A stretch of 8,011 nucleotides of DNA from NCBI GenBank assembly GCA_963578625.1, contig CAUZEO010000248.1:1-8011 (forward strand), in the 5' to 3' direction. Positions within the stretch are counted from its first letter, which is position 1. Every line of letters starts with the position of its first letter. Position numbers and translations under genes: made by a program. The notes under the pieces were generated by a model, which was not told the DNA's origin, made no database searches, and saw only the letters and a list, made by a program, of their open reading frames with translations. Of this stretch, positions 1 through 5,135 are shown piece by piece. The stretch comes from CAUZEO01 sp963578625 (GTDB lineage: Bacteria; Verrucomicrobiota; Kiritimatiellia; SLOV01).

Positions 1-860
1 TGACGATTCTGGCGATCGCGGGTGCGGCGCAGGTGGCCTCGGCCACGGACTTCAGCGACGCAGTGAACGCCCTGAATCCTGTTGGATACTGGCAGGGCGA
101 GGGGAACTTCAACGACTCGACCGCCAACGCCAACCACCTAACGGGGTTCATCCATGGCGGCGGTACACCCGGTTTTACCGCGGGTCCGGGTCATGCGGGT
201 ATGCTTGGCGACGCAATGGATTTCCGGCACCCCGGCGGCCAGAGGGGAGCCTATGTTGCCATCGATGCGGCAAATGCGCTGACGTTGAATGGGAGCGAGT
301 ATACCATCAACGCGTGGGTTACCCAGGAGGAGATCAACGGCACTTGGGGGTTTGTTGCGACGCAGCGCGGCACTGGCTGGTGTTGCCCGGCTGAATGGAA
401 CTACAGCCTCTCGTATGCTACAGGAGAAACAAGTTCGGCATTTAAACCGTTTATCCTGGGTAGCAATGCTTCCGTCACCGCCGCTGACAATTTTGACGGC
501 GATTGGCATATGCTGACCGTGTCGGCGACCGTTGGCGGCGGCACCGCCAACTTATACGCCGATGGCGTACACCAAGGCTCCGTCGGATTGGGCGGGGCAA
601 CCTTTGCCGTGCACGGCCAAGATGGGGCGTATTTTCAGGTCGCCAATCCGATAAACCCCGTTTCACACGCCGCCGGCGACGCCAACTATGGGGGCAATGA
701 TCTGAACGGTCGGATCGACGAACTGGCGGTCTTCGCCACGGCGCTCAGCGCAAGTGAGATTCAAGGCCTCTATGATGCCGCAGGGGTCCCCGAGCCAACG
801 ACGCTGGCCCTGCTCGGCCTGGGTTCGCTCGCCTTCCTGAGGCTTCGTCGCCGAGGCTAA
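1..860 (+). CDS. LamG-like secreted protein with PEP-CTERM sorting tail (5' partial)
   Basis: The frame is open from the window edge (first full codon at base 3), so the true start is probably upstream. The GTG at 33 is not a credible start because it lies inside a signal peptide: residues before it read TILAIAGAAQ and continue VASA/TDF, a good signal peptidase I site. The mature part resembles a LamG/concanavalin-A-like jelly roll. It has GYWQGEG near the N-terminus, YTINAWV, DWHMLTVSA, NLYADGVHQGS and NGRIDELAVFATALSASEI, the usual strand order of the LamG_3 type. The C-terminus is a textbook PEP-CTERM signal: VPEPTTL, a hydrophobic helix (ALLGLGSLAFL), then RLRRRG. In known systems this tail is recognised by an exosortase, which processes the protein at the cell surface. 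LamG folds often bind glycans or calcium; the ligand here cannot be told. Stop TAA at 858-860. No exosortase gene lies in the window. Confidence 0.9.
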   Translation, partial: TILAIAGAAQVASATDFSDAVNALNPVGYWQGEGNFNDSTANANHLTGFIHGGGTPGFTAGPGHAGMLGDAMDFRHPGGQRGAYVAIDAANALTLNGSEYTINAWVTQEEINGTWGFVATQRGTGWCCPAEWNYSLSYATGETSSAFKPFILGSNASVTAADNFDGDWHMLTVSATVGGGTANLYADGVHQGSVGLGGATFAVHGQDGAYFQVANPINPVSHAAGDANYGGNDLNGRIDELAVFATALSASEIQGLYDAAGVPEPTTLALLGLGSLAFLRLRRRG

Positions 861-916
861 GGCGAAACACAGGACAGCCCATGGATTGGGTAAGTCTTGC
901 ATAAAATGGTTACCTG

Positions 917-954
917 CGCGGGGAGGACGGCTCACGTCCTCCCCGCGTTTTTTT
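917..954 (+). terminator. Strong rho-independent terminator after the PEP-CTERM gene
   Basis: A perfect stem pairs 917-929 with 935-947 (13 bp, mostly G-C, core GGGGAGGAC). It has a 5-nt loop (930-934) and is followed directly by seven T (948-954). It sits 57 bases after the stop of the LamG gene and should end that transcript, separating it from the pilin cluster. Confidence 0.93.
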
Positions 955-978
955 CATTCCACTATATGGTAAAAAATT

Positions 979-1014
979 GATTCGGATTGCGATTAGGATC
1001 ATGATTCGGATTCA
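979..1014. repeat. Degenerate 12-bp tandem repeat
   Basis: Three adjacent 12-bp units (979-990, 991-1002, 1003-1014) share the core GATTCGGATT. The first and third units carry it exactly; the middle one reads GATTAGGATC. A weaker fourth unit may follow to about 1026. The repeat is non-coding, AT-richer than its surroundings, and lies just after the terminator. No function is evident. Confidence 0.6.
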
Positions 1015-1033
1015 GAATTAATTCGGACCCGCC

Positions 1034-1057
1034 TGCAATCCGCCGCGGCGGATTGCA
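1034..1057. repeat. 24-bp perfect palindrome
   Basis: Bases 1034-1045 (TGCAATCCGCCG) are the exact reverse complement of 1046-1057, with no spacer. A gap-free palindrome of this length suggests a dyad binding site or a REP-like dispersed palindrome rather than an RNA hairpin, because there is no loop. It lies in the 955-1251 gene-free region. Confidence 0.75.
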
Positions 1058-1150
1058 CCACGGGCAAGTCCAGGGTAGTGAGCGAGTGTAAGCGGGGGCA
1101 CGTGTTGAGGGTGAGGAAGGCAAAACCTCATAGAACCGTTTTCGATGCGG

Positions 1151-1254
1151 CACTCTCGTCGAGCCTCGAGTGGAAAAGCGACGCCGAGGCGTCGCACTCC
1201 ATACGGAGTGCTTCGGCTTGCCGCAGCTCTACCACTCGAGGCTCGACGAGAGTG
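1151..1254. repeat. Compound inverted repeat (23-bp arms with two inner hairpins)
   Basis: The outer arms 1151-1173 and 1232-1254 are perfect reverse complements (23 bp, beginning CACTCTCGTCGAGCC). Between them sit two more hairpins: GCGACGC (1178-1184) with GCGTCGC (1189-1195), and GCACTCC (1194-1200) with GGAGTGC (1205-1211, loop ATAC); the two share bases 1194-1195. The whole folds into a branched structure about 104 nt long. The right arm ends on the GTG proposed as the start codon of the next gene and also carries its only candidate ribosome-binding GAGG (1238-1241). It looks like a dispersed structured repeat, either a mobile non-autonomous element or an RNA element. A genome-wide copy count would tell which. 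Confidence 0.8.
1238..1254 (+). promoter_or_regulatory. Candidate ribosome-binding site and GTG start inside a repeat arm
   Basis: GAGG at 1238-1241 lies 10 nt before GTG 1252-1254. Both are within the right arm of the 23-bp inverted repeat, so pairing with 1151-1173 would hide the start. This is an inference; the spacing is long and no other start in this frame is better supported. Confidence 0.35.
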
Positions 1255-1953
1255 AACACGCAAAACAGCTACAAACGTGGAGCGTTTACGCTCATCGAAC
1301 TACTCGTGGTGATCGCGATCATCTCCGTGCTTGCCGCCCTGCTTGTGCCTGCGCTGAATAACGGGTTGACAGCCGCGCGAACCATCACATGTGCTTCCAA
1401 TCTGAAGCAGATCCAATTGGCCGCGTTCTTGTACCTGAGAGATCATGGCGTATTTCCCCCTCATTACGACTACAGAGACAAAAACGGGGATGGCATCGCG
1501 GACGGTCCATTTTGGTGCTACGACGGCTCGATTCCGAACGGTGTCATGGCCTTCAGCTATTTCGCAGGGCCCTATCTTGCGTTTGACGTAGTTTACGGAG
1601 GGTCCCCGACCCGGGGAGAGGGTTCCGTTTTTGATTGTCCCTTGACGGACGGAGGAGTTTTTTTCGGTACTCACGGTACTCACATTGGGTATGGATATAA
1701 TGAAACCGTTGGTTCCAATCACAACTATCGTCAGGTTGGAATGGAGGATATCGCGAATCCGACCAAAGTGATCGCATTCGCTGATACCTGGGGCTACGTT
1801 GTGAGTCCGGACCCTTTCCGCCGGTATTGGGCAAGACCATTAGTCGGTATTCGCTATCACGCGGATGAGCGATTCAACGCGGCATTCGTGGACGGACATG
1901 TGCTGGCGCTGTACAAAGAAGATGTAGAAGATTCGAATTTTGAAGTGCAATAG
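1252..1953 (+). CDS. Prepilin-type protein with H-Xn-DG motif, paralog 1
   Basis: 233 residues from GTG 1252. A longer frame back to GTG 1078 exists, but that extension is read through the compound inverted repeat and is not protein-like. The leader MNTQNSYKRGA is followed by FTLIELLVVIAIISVLAALL, a classic type IV prepilin N-terminus. Cleavage is expected after Ala11, placing Phe at +1 and Glu16 at +5. The hydrophobic helix covers about residues 12-35. Further on are Cys47, the likely calcium loop DKNGDGIAD (76-84, DxNxDGxxD type) and VFDCPL. Near the C-terminus is His203 followed by ten residues and Asp214-Gly215, a one-residue variant of the H-X9-DG motif found in these proteins. The tail is DSNFEVQ. 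Such proteins are presumed pseudopilin-like envelope or secreted subunits; the precise role is unknown. It is clearly paralogous to the next two genes but the most diverged of the three. Confidence 0.88.
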   Translation: MNTQNSYKRGAFTLIELLVVIAIISVLAALLVPALNNGLTAARTITCASNLKQIQLAAFLYLRDHGVFPPHYDYRDKNGDGIADGPFWCYDGSIPNGVMAFSYFAGPYLAFDVVYGGSPTRGEGSVFDCPLTDGGVFFGTHGTHIGYGYNETVGSNHNYRQVGMEDIANPTKVIAFADTWGYVVSPDPFRRYWARPLVGIRYHADERFNAAFVDGHVLALYKEDVEDSNFEVQ

Positions 1954-2047
1954 ACTCCACATTATCCAGGATTGCTTTTAAGATTCTGATTCACCACAAT
2001 CTGCTTGCATAAAATTTTTGAGCTCGAAACAGACCTGAGGTCAGTCC

Positions 2048-2066
2048 CGAATGGCAGTGCCATTCG
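2048..2066. repeat. Short perfect hairpin upstream of paralog 2
   Basis: CGAATGGC (2048-2055) pairs with GCCATTCG (2059-2066) across the loop AGT. Bases 2055-2073 (CAGTGCCATTCGCGTTTGA) recur exactly at 3080-3098, at the 5' end of paralog 3, but there only the right half of the hairpin is kept. The 143-bp spacer 1954-2096 otherwise shows only a short GACCTGAGGTC palindrome near 2033-2043 and an AT-rich stretch at 2086-2096. No clear promoter could be picked out. Confidence 0.6.
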
Positions 2067-2102
2067 CGTTTGACCCTGTAGTAACTCATTTTTTTAGTGG
2101 CT

Positions 2103-2813
2103 ATGGCCGCACACAGACCACAAAGAGAGCCTGAATGGAGCGAACGCGGCGCGTTCACGCTGATCGAATTGCTCGTGGTGATCGCGATCATCGCCGTGCT
2201 GGCTGCACTGCTTATGCCTGCGATGAAAAACGCGTTGGCAGCTGCGCGAACCGTCACGTGCGCTTCCAATCTGAGGCAGATCCAACTGGCCGCGTTCTTG
2301 TACCTGAAAGATCACGGCGTCTTTCCCCCTCACTACGACTACAGGGACCGGAACAATGACGGCGTCCTCGACGGTCCAACCTGGCAATACGACGGCCTCA
2401 GGGATGAAATTCACTACACCCCATATTTTGCAGGGCCCTATATTGGAGAAAACATCCTTGCCGGGCCGTCCAAGGGAAAGGGTTCCGTTTATGATTGTCC
2501 CTTCATGGAAGGAGGGATCGGCGACAGCAGAAATCACCAGAGTTACGGAATCAATCGGAGCACGAGTCCCAATAACGTGCAGGGTGTCCAGGTTGGAATG
2601 GAGGACGTCGCGAAGCCGACCAAAACGATCACGTTTGCTGATTCCTGGAACTACCTCATAAGTCCGGACCGTAATCACGGCTGGTATTGGGCACGCCCCC
2701 TCTTGGGTGTTCGCTATCACGACGACGAGCGATTCAGCGCGGCGTTTGTGGACGGACATGCGCAGTCGTTGTACAAAGAAGATGTAGATGATTCGAATTT
2801 TGAAGTGGAATAG
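2103..2813 (+). CDS. Prepilin-type protein with H-Xn-DG motif, paralog 2
   Basis: 236 residues from ATG 2103; GTG 2097 two codons upstream is an equally open alternative, and neither has a good Shine-Dalgarno sequence. The leader MAAHRPQREPEWSERGA is followed by FTLIELLVVIAIIAVLAALL. Predicted cleavage is after Ala17, with Glu22 at +5. Cys53, the calcium-type loop DRNNDGVLD (82-90) and VYDCPF follow. His206, ten residues, then Asp217-Gly218 form the processing-associated motif, and the tail is DSNFEVE. The encoded protein matches paralog 3 over most of its length from the cleavage site on, with nearly identical DNA over long blocks (for example 2187-2239 equals 3229-3281). Together with the shared 3' flank this marks a recent tandem duplication. 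By family it is expected to need a prepilin peptidase and to act at the envelope; no assembly ATPase or peptidase is encoded nearby. Confidence 0.9.
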   Translation: MAAHRPQREPEWSERGAFTLIELLVVIAIIAVLAALLMPAMKNALAAARTVTCASNLRQIQLAAFLYLKDHGVFPPHYDYRDRNNDGVLDGPTWQYDGLRDEIHYTPYFAGPYIGENILAGPSKGKGSVYDCPFMEGGIGDSRNHQSYGINRSTSPNNVQGVQVGMEDVAKPTKTITFADSWNYLISPDRNHGWYWARPLLGVRYHDDERFSAAFVDGHAQSLYKEDVDDSNFEVE

Positions 2814-2883
2814 ACTGCGAAACAATTTTTGTTGTCTGTGAGATTTATCATTGGCCCGGGCACATCTGTGAGTTCTGCTGAGC

Positions 2884-2999
2884 CGGTTAAGGGTATCCGA
2901 GGAAGGGTGGCGAGGAAGTGTACGAGGAAGTGTAGGAAATGTTCAGCGCCCTATAGGGTGCACACTTACCCCCCACCCTTCCTCGGATACCCTTAACCG
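2884..2999. repeat. Long palindromic element, copy 1 (27-bp perfect arms)
   Basis: Left arm 2884-2910 and right arm 2973-2999 are perfect reverse complements over 27 bp, starting CGGTTAAGGGTATCCGAG. Inside the left half is an exact 12-bp tandem duplication CGAGGAAGTGTA (2911-2922, 2923-2934). The centre holds the palindrome CCCTATAGGG (2949-2958). AAGGGT/AAGTGT hexamers recur at 2889, 2903, 2916 and 2928, with complementary ones at 2962, 2975 and 2989. It lies 70 bases after the stop of paralog 2. No target-site duplication and no coding capacity are visible. It could be a non-autonomous mobile element, a transcript-stabilising hairpin or a protein-binding array. Confidence 0.85.
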
Positions 3000-3003
3000 A
3001 ACG

Positions 3004-3016
3004 CCTTACTCGATCC
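3004..3016. repeat. Partial extra copy of the palindrome arm (copy 1 flank)
   Basis: CCTTACTCGATCC at 3004-3016 resembles the reverse complement of the arm of copy 2 (CCTTACTCGGATACC) with small gaps. A matching stretch occurs at 4079-4091 beside copy 2. It suggests the element once had a third arm segment. The rest of 3017-3051 shows nothing recognisable. Confidence 0.4.
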
Positions 3017-3051
3017 TCTAGCCCTGCAGAAAAATCGACAAAACTCGCAAC

Positions 3052-3066
3052 AAAGGCCCTATCGTG
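3052..3066 (+). promoter_or_regulatory. Ribosome-binding site for paralog 3
   Basis: AAAGG at 3052-3056 lies 7 nt before GTG 3064. The same AAAGG-7-start arrangement precedes ATG 4170, which favours GTG 3064 over the in-frame GTG 3082. Confidence 0.45.
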
Positions 3067-3852
3067 CGTCACGTAAGCTCAGTGCCATTCGCGTTTGAGC
3101 TGATTCACCCACGAGCAAGTCGAAGATCCCGGGTCACGTGCCGGGGCTCGTGGGGGTCTGAAAATCGCACGTTAAATACGCACAAGCGCAAAGCGTTTAC
3201 CCTCATCGAATTGCTCGTAGTGATCGCAATCATCGCCGTGCTGGCTGCACTGCTTATGCCTGCGATGAAAAACGCGTTGGCTGCCGCGCGAACCGTCACG
3301 TGCGCTTCCAATCTGAGGCAGATCCAACTGGCCGCGGTCTTATACCTGAGAGATCATGGCGTCTTTCCCCCTCACTACGACTACAGAGACAGGAACAATG
3401 ACGGCATCGCGGACGGTCCACTCTGGTATTACGACGGCCCCACTCTTGGTGTTCACTATACCCCTTTTTTTGGAGGGCCCTATCTTGGAGAGAATATACT
3501 TACAGGGCCGTCCCGGGGAGCGGGTTCCGTTTATGATTGCCCCTTGTTGGATGGAATGCGCAACGGCAGAAATCACCAGAGTTACGGAATCAATATGATC
3601 ACGAGTCCCAATAACGTGCAGGGTCAGATGGTTGGAATGGAGGAAGTCGCGAAGCCGACTGAAACGTTCACATTTACTGATTCCTGGAACTACGGAATAA
3701 CCTCGGATCGCTGGTCCGGCTGGTATTGGGCACGACCCTTGTTCGGTGTTCGCTATCACGAAGACGAGCGATTCAACGCGGCTTTTGTGGACGGACATGT
3801 GCTGTCGTTGTACAAAGAACAAGTTGATGACTCGAATTTCGAAGTGCAATAG
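3064..3852 (+). CDS. Prepilin-type protein with H-Xn-DG motif, paralog 3
   Basis: 262 residues from GTG 3064, chosen for the AAAGG 7 nt upstream; GTG 3082 is the only later start in frame. This leaves an unusually long 44-residue leader ending HKRKA before FTLIELLVVIAIIAVLAALL. Cleavage is expected after Ala44 and Glu49 is at +5. The mature part has Cys80, the calcium-type loop DRNNDGIAD (109-117), VYDCPL, the block NHQSYGIN, and His232, ten residues, Asp243-Gly244. The tail is DSNFEVQ. From the cleavage site on it is a close copy of paralog 2; before it the two are unrelated except for a 19-bp stretch (3080-3098) that is coding here and non-coding upstream of paralog 2. That asymmetry means the leader may be a by-product of the duplication, and the real start is uncertain. 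The role is inferred only from the family. Confidence 0.87.
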   Translation: MRHVSSVPFAFELIHPRASRRSRVTCRGSWGSENRTLNTHKRKAFTLIELLVVIAIIAVLAALLMPAMKNALAAARTVTCASNLRQIQLAAVLYLRDHGVFPPHYDYRDRNNDGIADGPLWYYDGPTLGVHYTPFFGGPYLGENILTGPSRGAGSVYDCPLLDGMRNGRNHQSYGINMITSPNNVQGQMVGMEEVAKPTETFTFTDSWNYGITSDRWSGWYWARPLFGVRYHEDERFNAAFVDGHVLSLYKEQVDDSNFEVQ

Positions 3853-3922
3853 ACTGCGAAACAATTTTTGTTGTCTGTGAGATTTATCATTGGCCCGAAC
3901 GCACCTGTGAGTTCTGCTGAGC

Positions 3923-4074
3923 CGGTTAAGGGTATCCGAGTAAGGGTTTTCTGTTAAGGGTGGCGACGAAGTGTACGAGGAAGTGTAAGAAAGACCCTAT
4001 TCGCTCACGTGCACACTTAAACCCACACTTAAACGCACGCTTAACCGCCACACGTACTCGGATACCCTTAACCG
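3923..4074. repeat. Long palindromic element, copy 2 (20-bp perfect arms)
   Basis: Left arm 3923-3942 and right arm 4055-4074 are perfect reverse complements over 20 bp and share the outer 18 bp with copy 1. The pair G2902-C2981 of copy 1 is T3941-A4056 here, a compensated change that keeps the stem. The interior is longer than in copy 1. It has AAGGGT/AAGTGT at 3928, 3943, 3956, 3969 and 3981, and on the other side three 12-bp units of CACACTTAAACC type (4012-4023, 4024-4035, 4036-4047). It lies 70 bases after the stop of paralog 3, exactly the distance seen for copy 1. Confidence 0.85.
4012..4047. repeat. Three 12-bp tandem units within palindromic element 2
   Basis: Units CACACTTAAACC, CACACTTAAACG and CACGCTTAACCG follow each other without gaps. 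Their core is the rough complement of the AAGTGT motifs in the opposite half. Copy 1 has only one such unit here, so unit number differs between copies. Confidence 0.7.
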
Positions 4075-4154
4075 AACGGCTTACTCGATCCTCTCTCCCT
4101 GTCGATTATATCGCATTCCCCACTAGAAAAGTCCCTGGAATTCCGGCAACACCG

Positions 4155-4172
4155 AAAAAAGGCTGAGCAATG
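4155..4172 (+). promoter_or_regulatory. Ribosome-binding site of the broken propeller gene
   Basis: AAAAAAGG (4155-4162) lies 7 nt before ATG 4170. It supports 4170 as the original start of the gene that is now broken. Nothing else is recognisable in 4092-4154 beyond an AT-rich patch near 4104-4110. Confidence 0.5.
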
Positions 4173-4897
4173 GCAAATTCCAATAACCTACCAAACGGCG
4201 CACTCGACATCGGTTCCCGGCTCGAGCTCTTCATCGATAAGGGAATCATCGATCGTCTCCACGGGGCCGAGCGGCGGCGGCATCATCCCGTGCCGCAGGA
4301 GGTCGTCATGGTGTTTGACCGGCCCTGGGAGGGCAACTGGACCAGCGGAATGTCCGTCCTGAAGACCGACGATGGCCGCTACCGCCTCTATTACAAAGCA
4401 GGCAGGCATGGATCGCCGGAGTGTACCGGGGCAACCCTTCTGTCGACGTGGACACCCGCAGCTCATTCGGCTGTTACGCCGAGAGTGATGACGGCATCAC
4501 CTGGACCCGGCCGTCCGTGGGGCTGTTCGAGGTGGCGGGCACGCGCGACAACAACGTGATCCTGCCCCCGGAGATCGGCAACAATTGCGCCGGTGATTTC
4601 AGCCCTTTCGAGGATACCCGGCCGGGCGTGCCGGCGGACCAGCGGTACAAAGGCATCAGCGGCATGACCGGCAGGGTGTCCGCGTTCGCCTCGCCGGACG
4701 GGATCCAATGGCGAAAGCTCGTGCCCGAGCCCGTCGTCGAGGGGTACGACTCGCAGCACATGGCGTTCTGGGACGCGCCGAGGGGCGAATATCGAGCCTA
4801 CCTTCGCCACCGTCACATCGCCCTGTACCAGGATCGCGTTCTGCACACCTGCCGCGGCGGCCGCGTGCCGGGAAAATGGCAGACGGTGGCATTGTAA
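4170..4897 (+). pseudogene. Broken GH32-like/beta-propeller protein gene (frameshift plus 3' truncation)
   Basis: The first frame from ATG 4170 gives ALDIGSRLELFID, IIDRLHGAERRRHHPVPQEV, FDRPWEGN and GRYRLYYKA, then becomes nonsense after about 4400. Homologous-looking sequence resumes one frame over at about 4421: YRGNPSVDV, SSFGCYAESDDGITWTRPSVGLFEV, NNVILP, RYKGISGM, FASPDGIQWRKL and DSQHMAFWDAPRGEYRAYLRH, ending at TAA 4895-4897. Joined, these read like the N-terminal part of secreted propeller proteins common in this bacterial group, often labelled glycosyl hydrolase family 32-like. The shift equals one missing base modulo three; two GGCA units at 4401-4408 make a 4-base slippage loss plausible. 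The product would be only about 240 residues, whereas I recall such proteins as well over 400, and the last 20 or so residues do not look like the family. The family call is from memory of similar sequences. A sequencing error could explain the frameshift but not the short 3' end. Confidence 0.7.
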
Positions 4898-4924
4898 TTC
4901 CGTACGAGTTTAGCGTGTTTTGGA

Positions 4925-4948
4925 CCCCACCAAACTTGTTCGGTGGGG
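4925..4948. repeat. Hairpin downstream of the broken gene
   Basis: CCCCACC (4925-4931) pairs perfectly with GGTGGGG (4942-4948) around a 10-nt loop. No T-run follows, so it is not a standard terminator. It may mark the end of inserted or remnant DNA after the truncation, but no transposase-like reading frame is present. Confidence 0.45.
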
Positions 4949-4987
4949 AATAGGATTCTGCACTACGCGCCTAAAAGACAAAATTGG

Positions 4988-5057
4988 AGCCCGGAAGAAA
5001 GCGCTGAAAGAGCTGCGCTCCCTCCTCGCTCTGCCTGGGCTTTTTCTATTTCTTTTT
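4988..5057 (+). terminator. Possible intrinsic terminator with a branched stem
   Basis: AGCCC (4988-4992) can pair with GGGCT (5037-5041), extended by one G-U and one G-C pair. An inner stem AGCGC (5000-5004)/GCGCT (5015-5019) fits inside. A T-rich run (5041-5057) follows at once. The outer stem is short and the loop large, so this is a weak call. It is the only stop signal seen between the broken gene and the glycosidase; the rest of 4898-5135 shows nothing coding. Confidence 0.35.
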
Positions 5058-5135
5058 CCCGTCTTTAGTGCAAAATCATCGCATCATTGAGCAAGCCACG
5101 GTGGTGGCGAGGCTAAACACGTACGAAACACCACA

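Noticed and set aside
1078..1251. N-terminal extension of pilin paralog 1 from GTG 1078
   Set aside because: The extension is translated through the compound inverted repeat, has no family-like sequence, and would give an implausible 69-residue leader.
2094..2825. Long reading frame on the minus strand opposite paralog 2
   Set aside because: It mirrors the codons of the real pilin gene, as do similar frames opposite paralogs 1 and 3; no motifs of its own and no start context.
2821..2833. AACAA/TTGTT hairpin as terminator after paralog 2 (also after paralog 3)
   Set aside because: Only five A/T-rich pairs with a 3-nt loop and no T-run beyond it; too weak to call.
2884..4074. CRISPR array or transposon with coding capacity
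   Set aside because: Only two copies with inverted arms, no regular spacer series, no cas genes and no transposase frame.
3960..4166. 68-codon plus-strand frame through palindromic element 2
   Set aside because: It is read across the tandem repeats and palindrome arm, rich in Arg/Thr/Pro from the repeat itself, and is not kept in copy 1.
4708..4953. Alternative frame across the 3' end of the broken propeller gene
   Set aside because: Its upstream part overlaps the better supported propeller frame and has Arg-rich out-of-frame composition; the last part resembles nothing I recognise.
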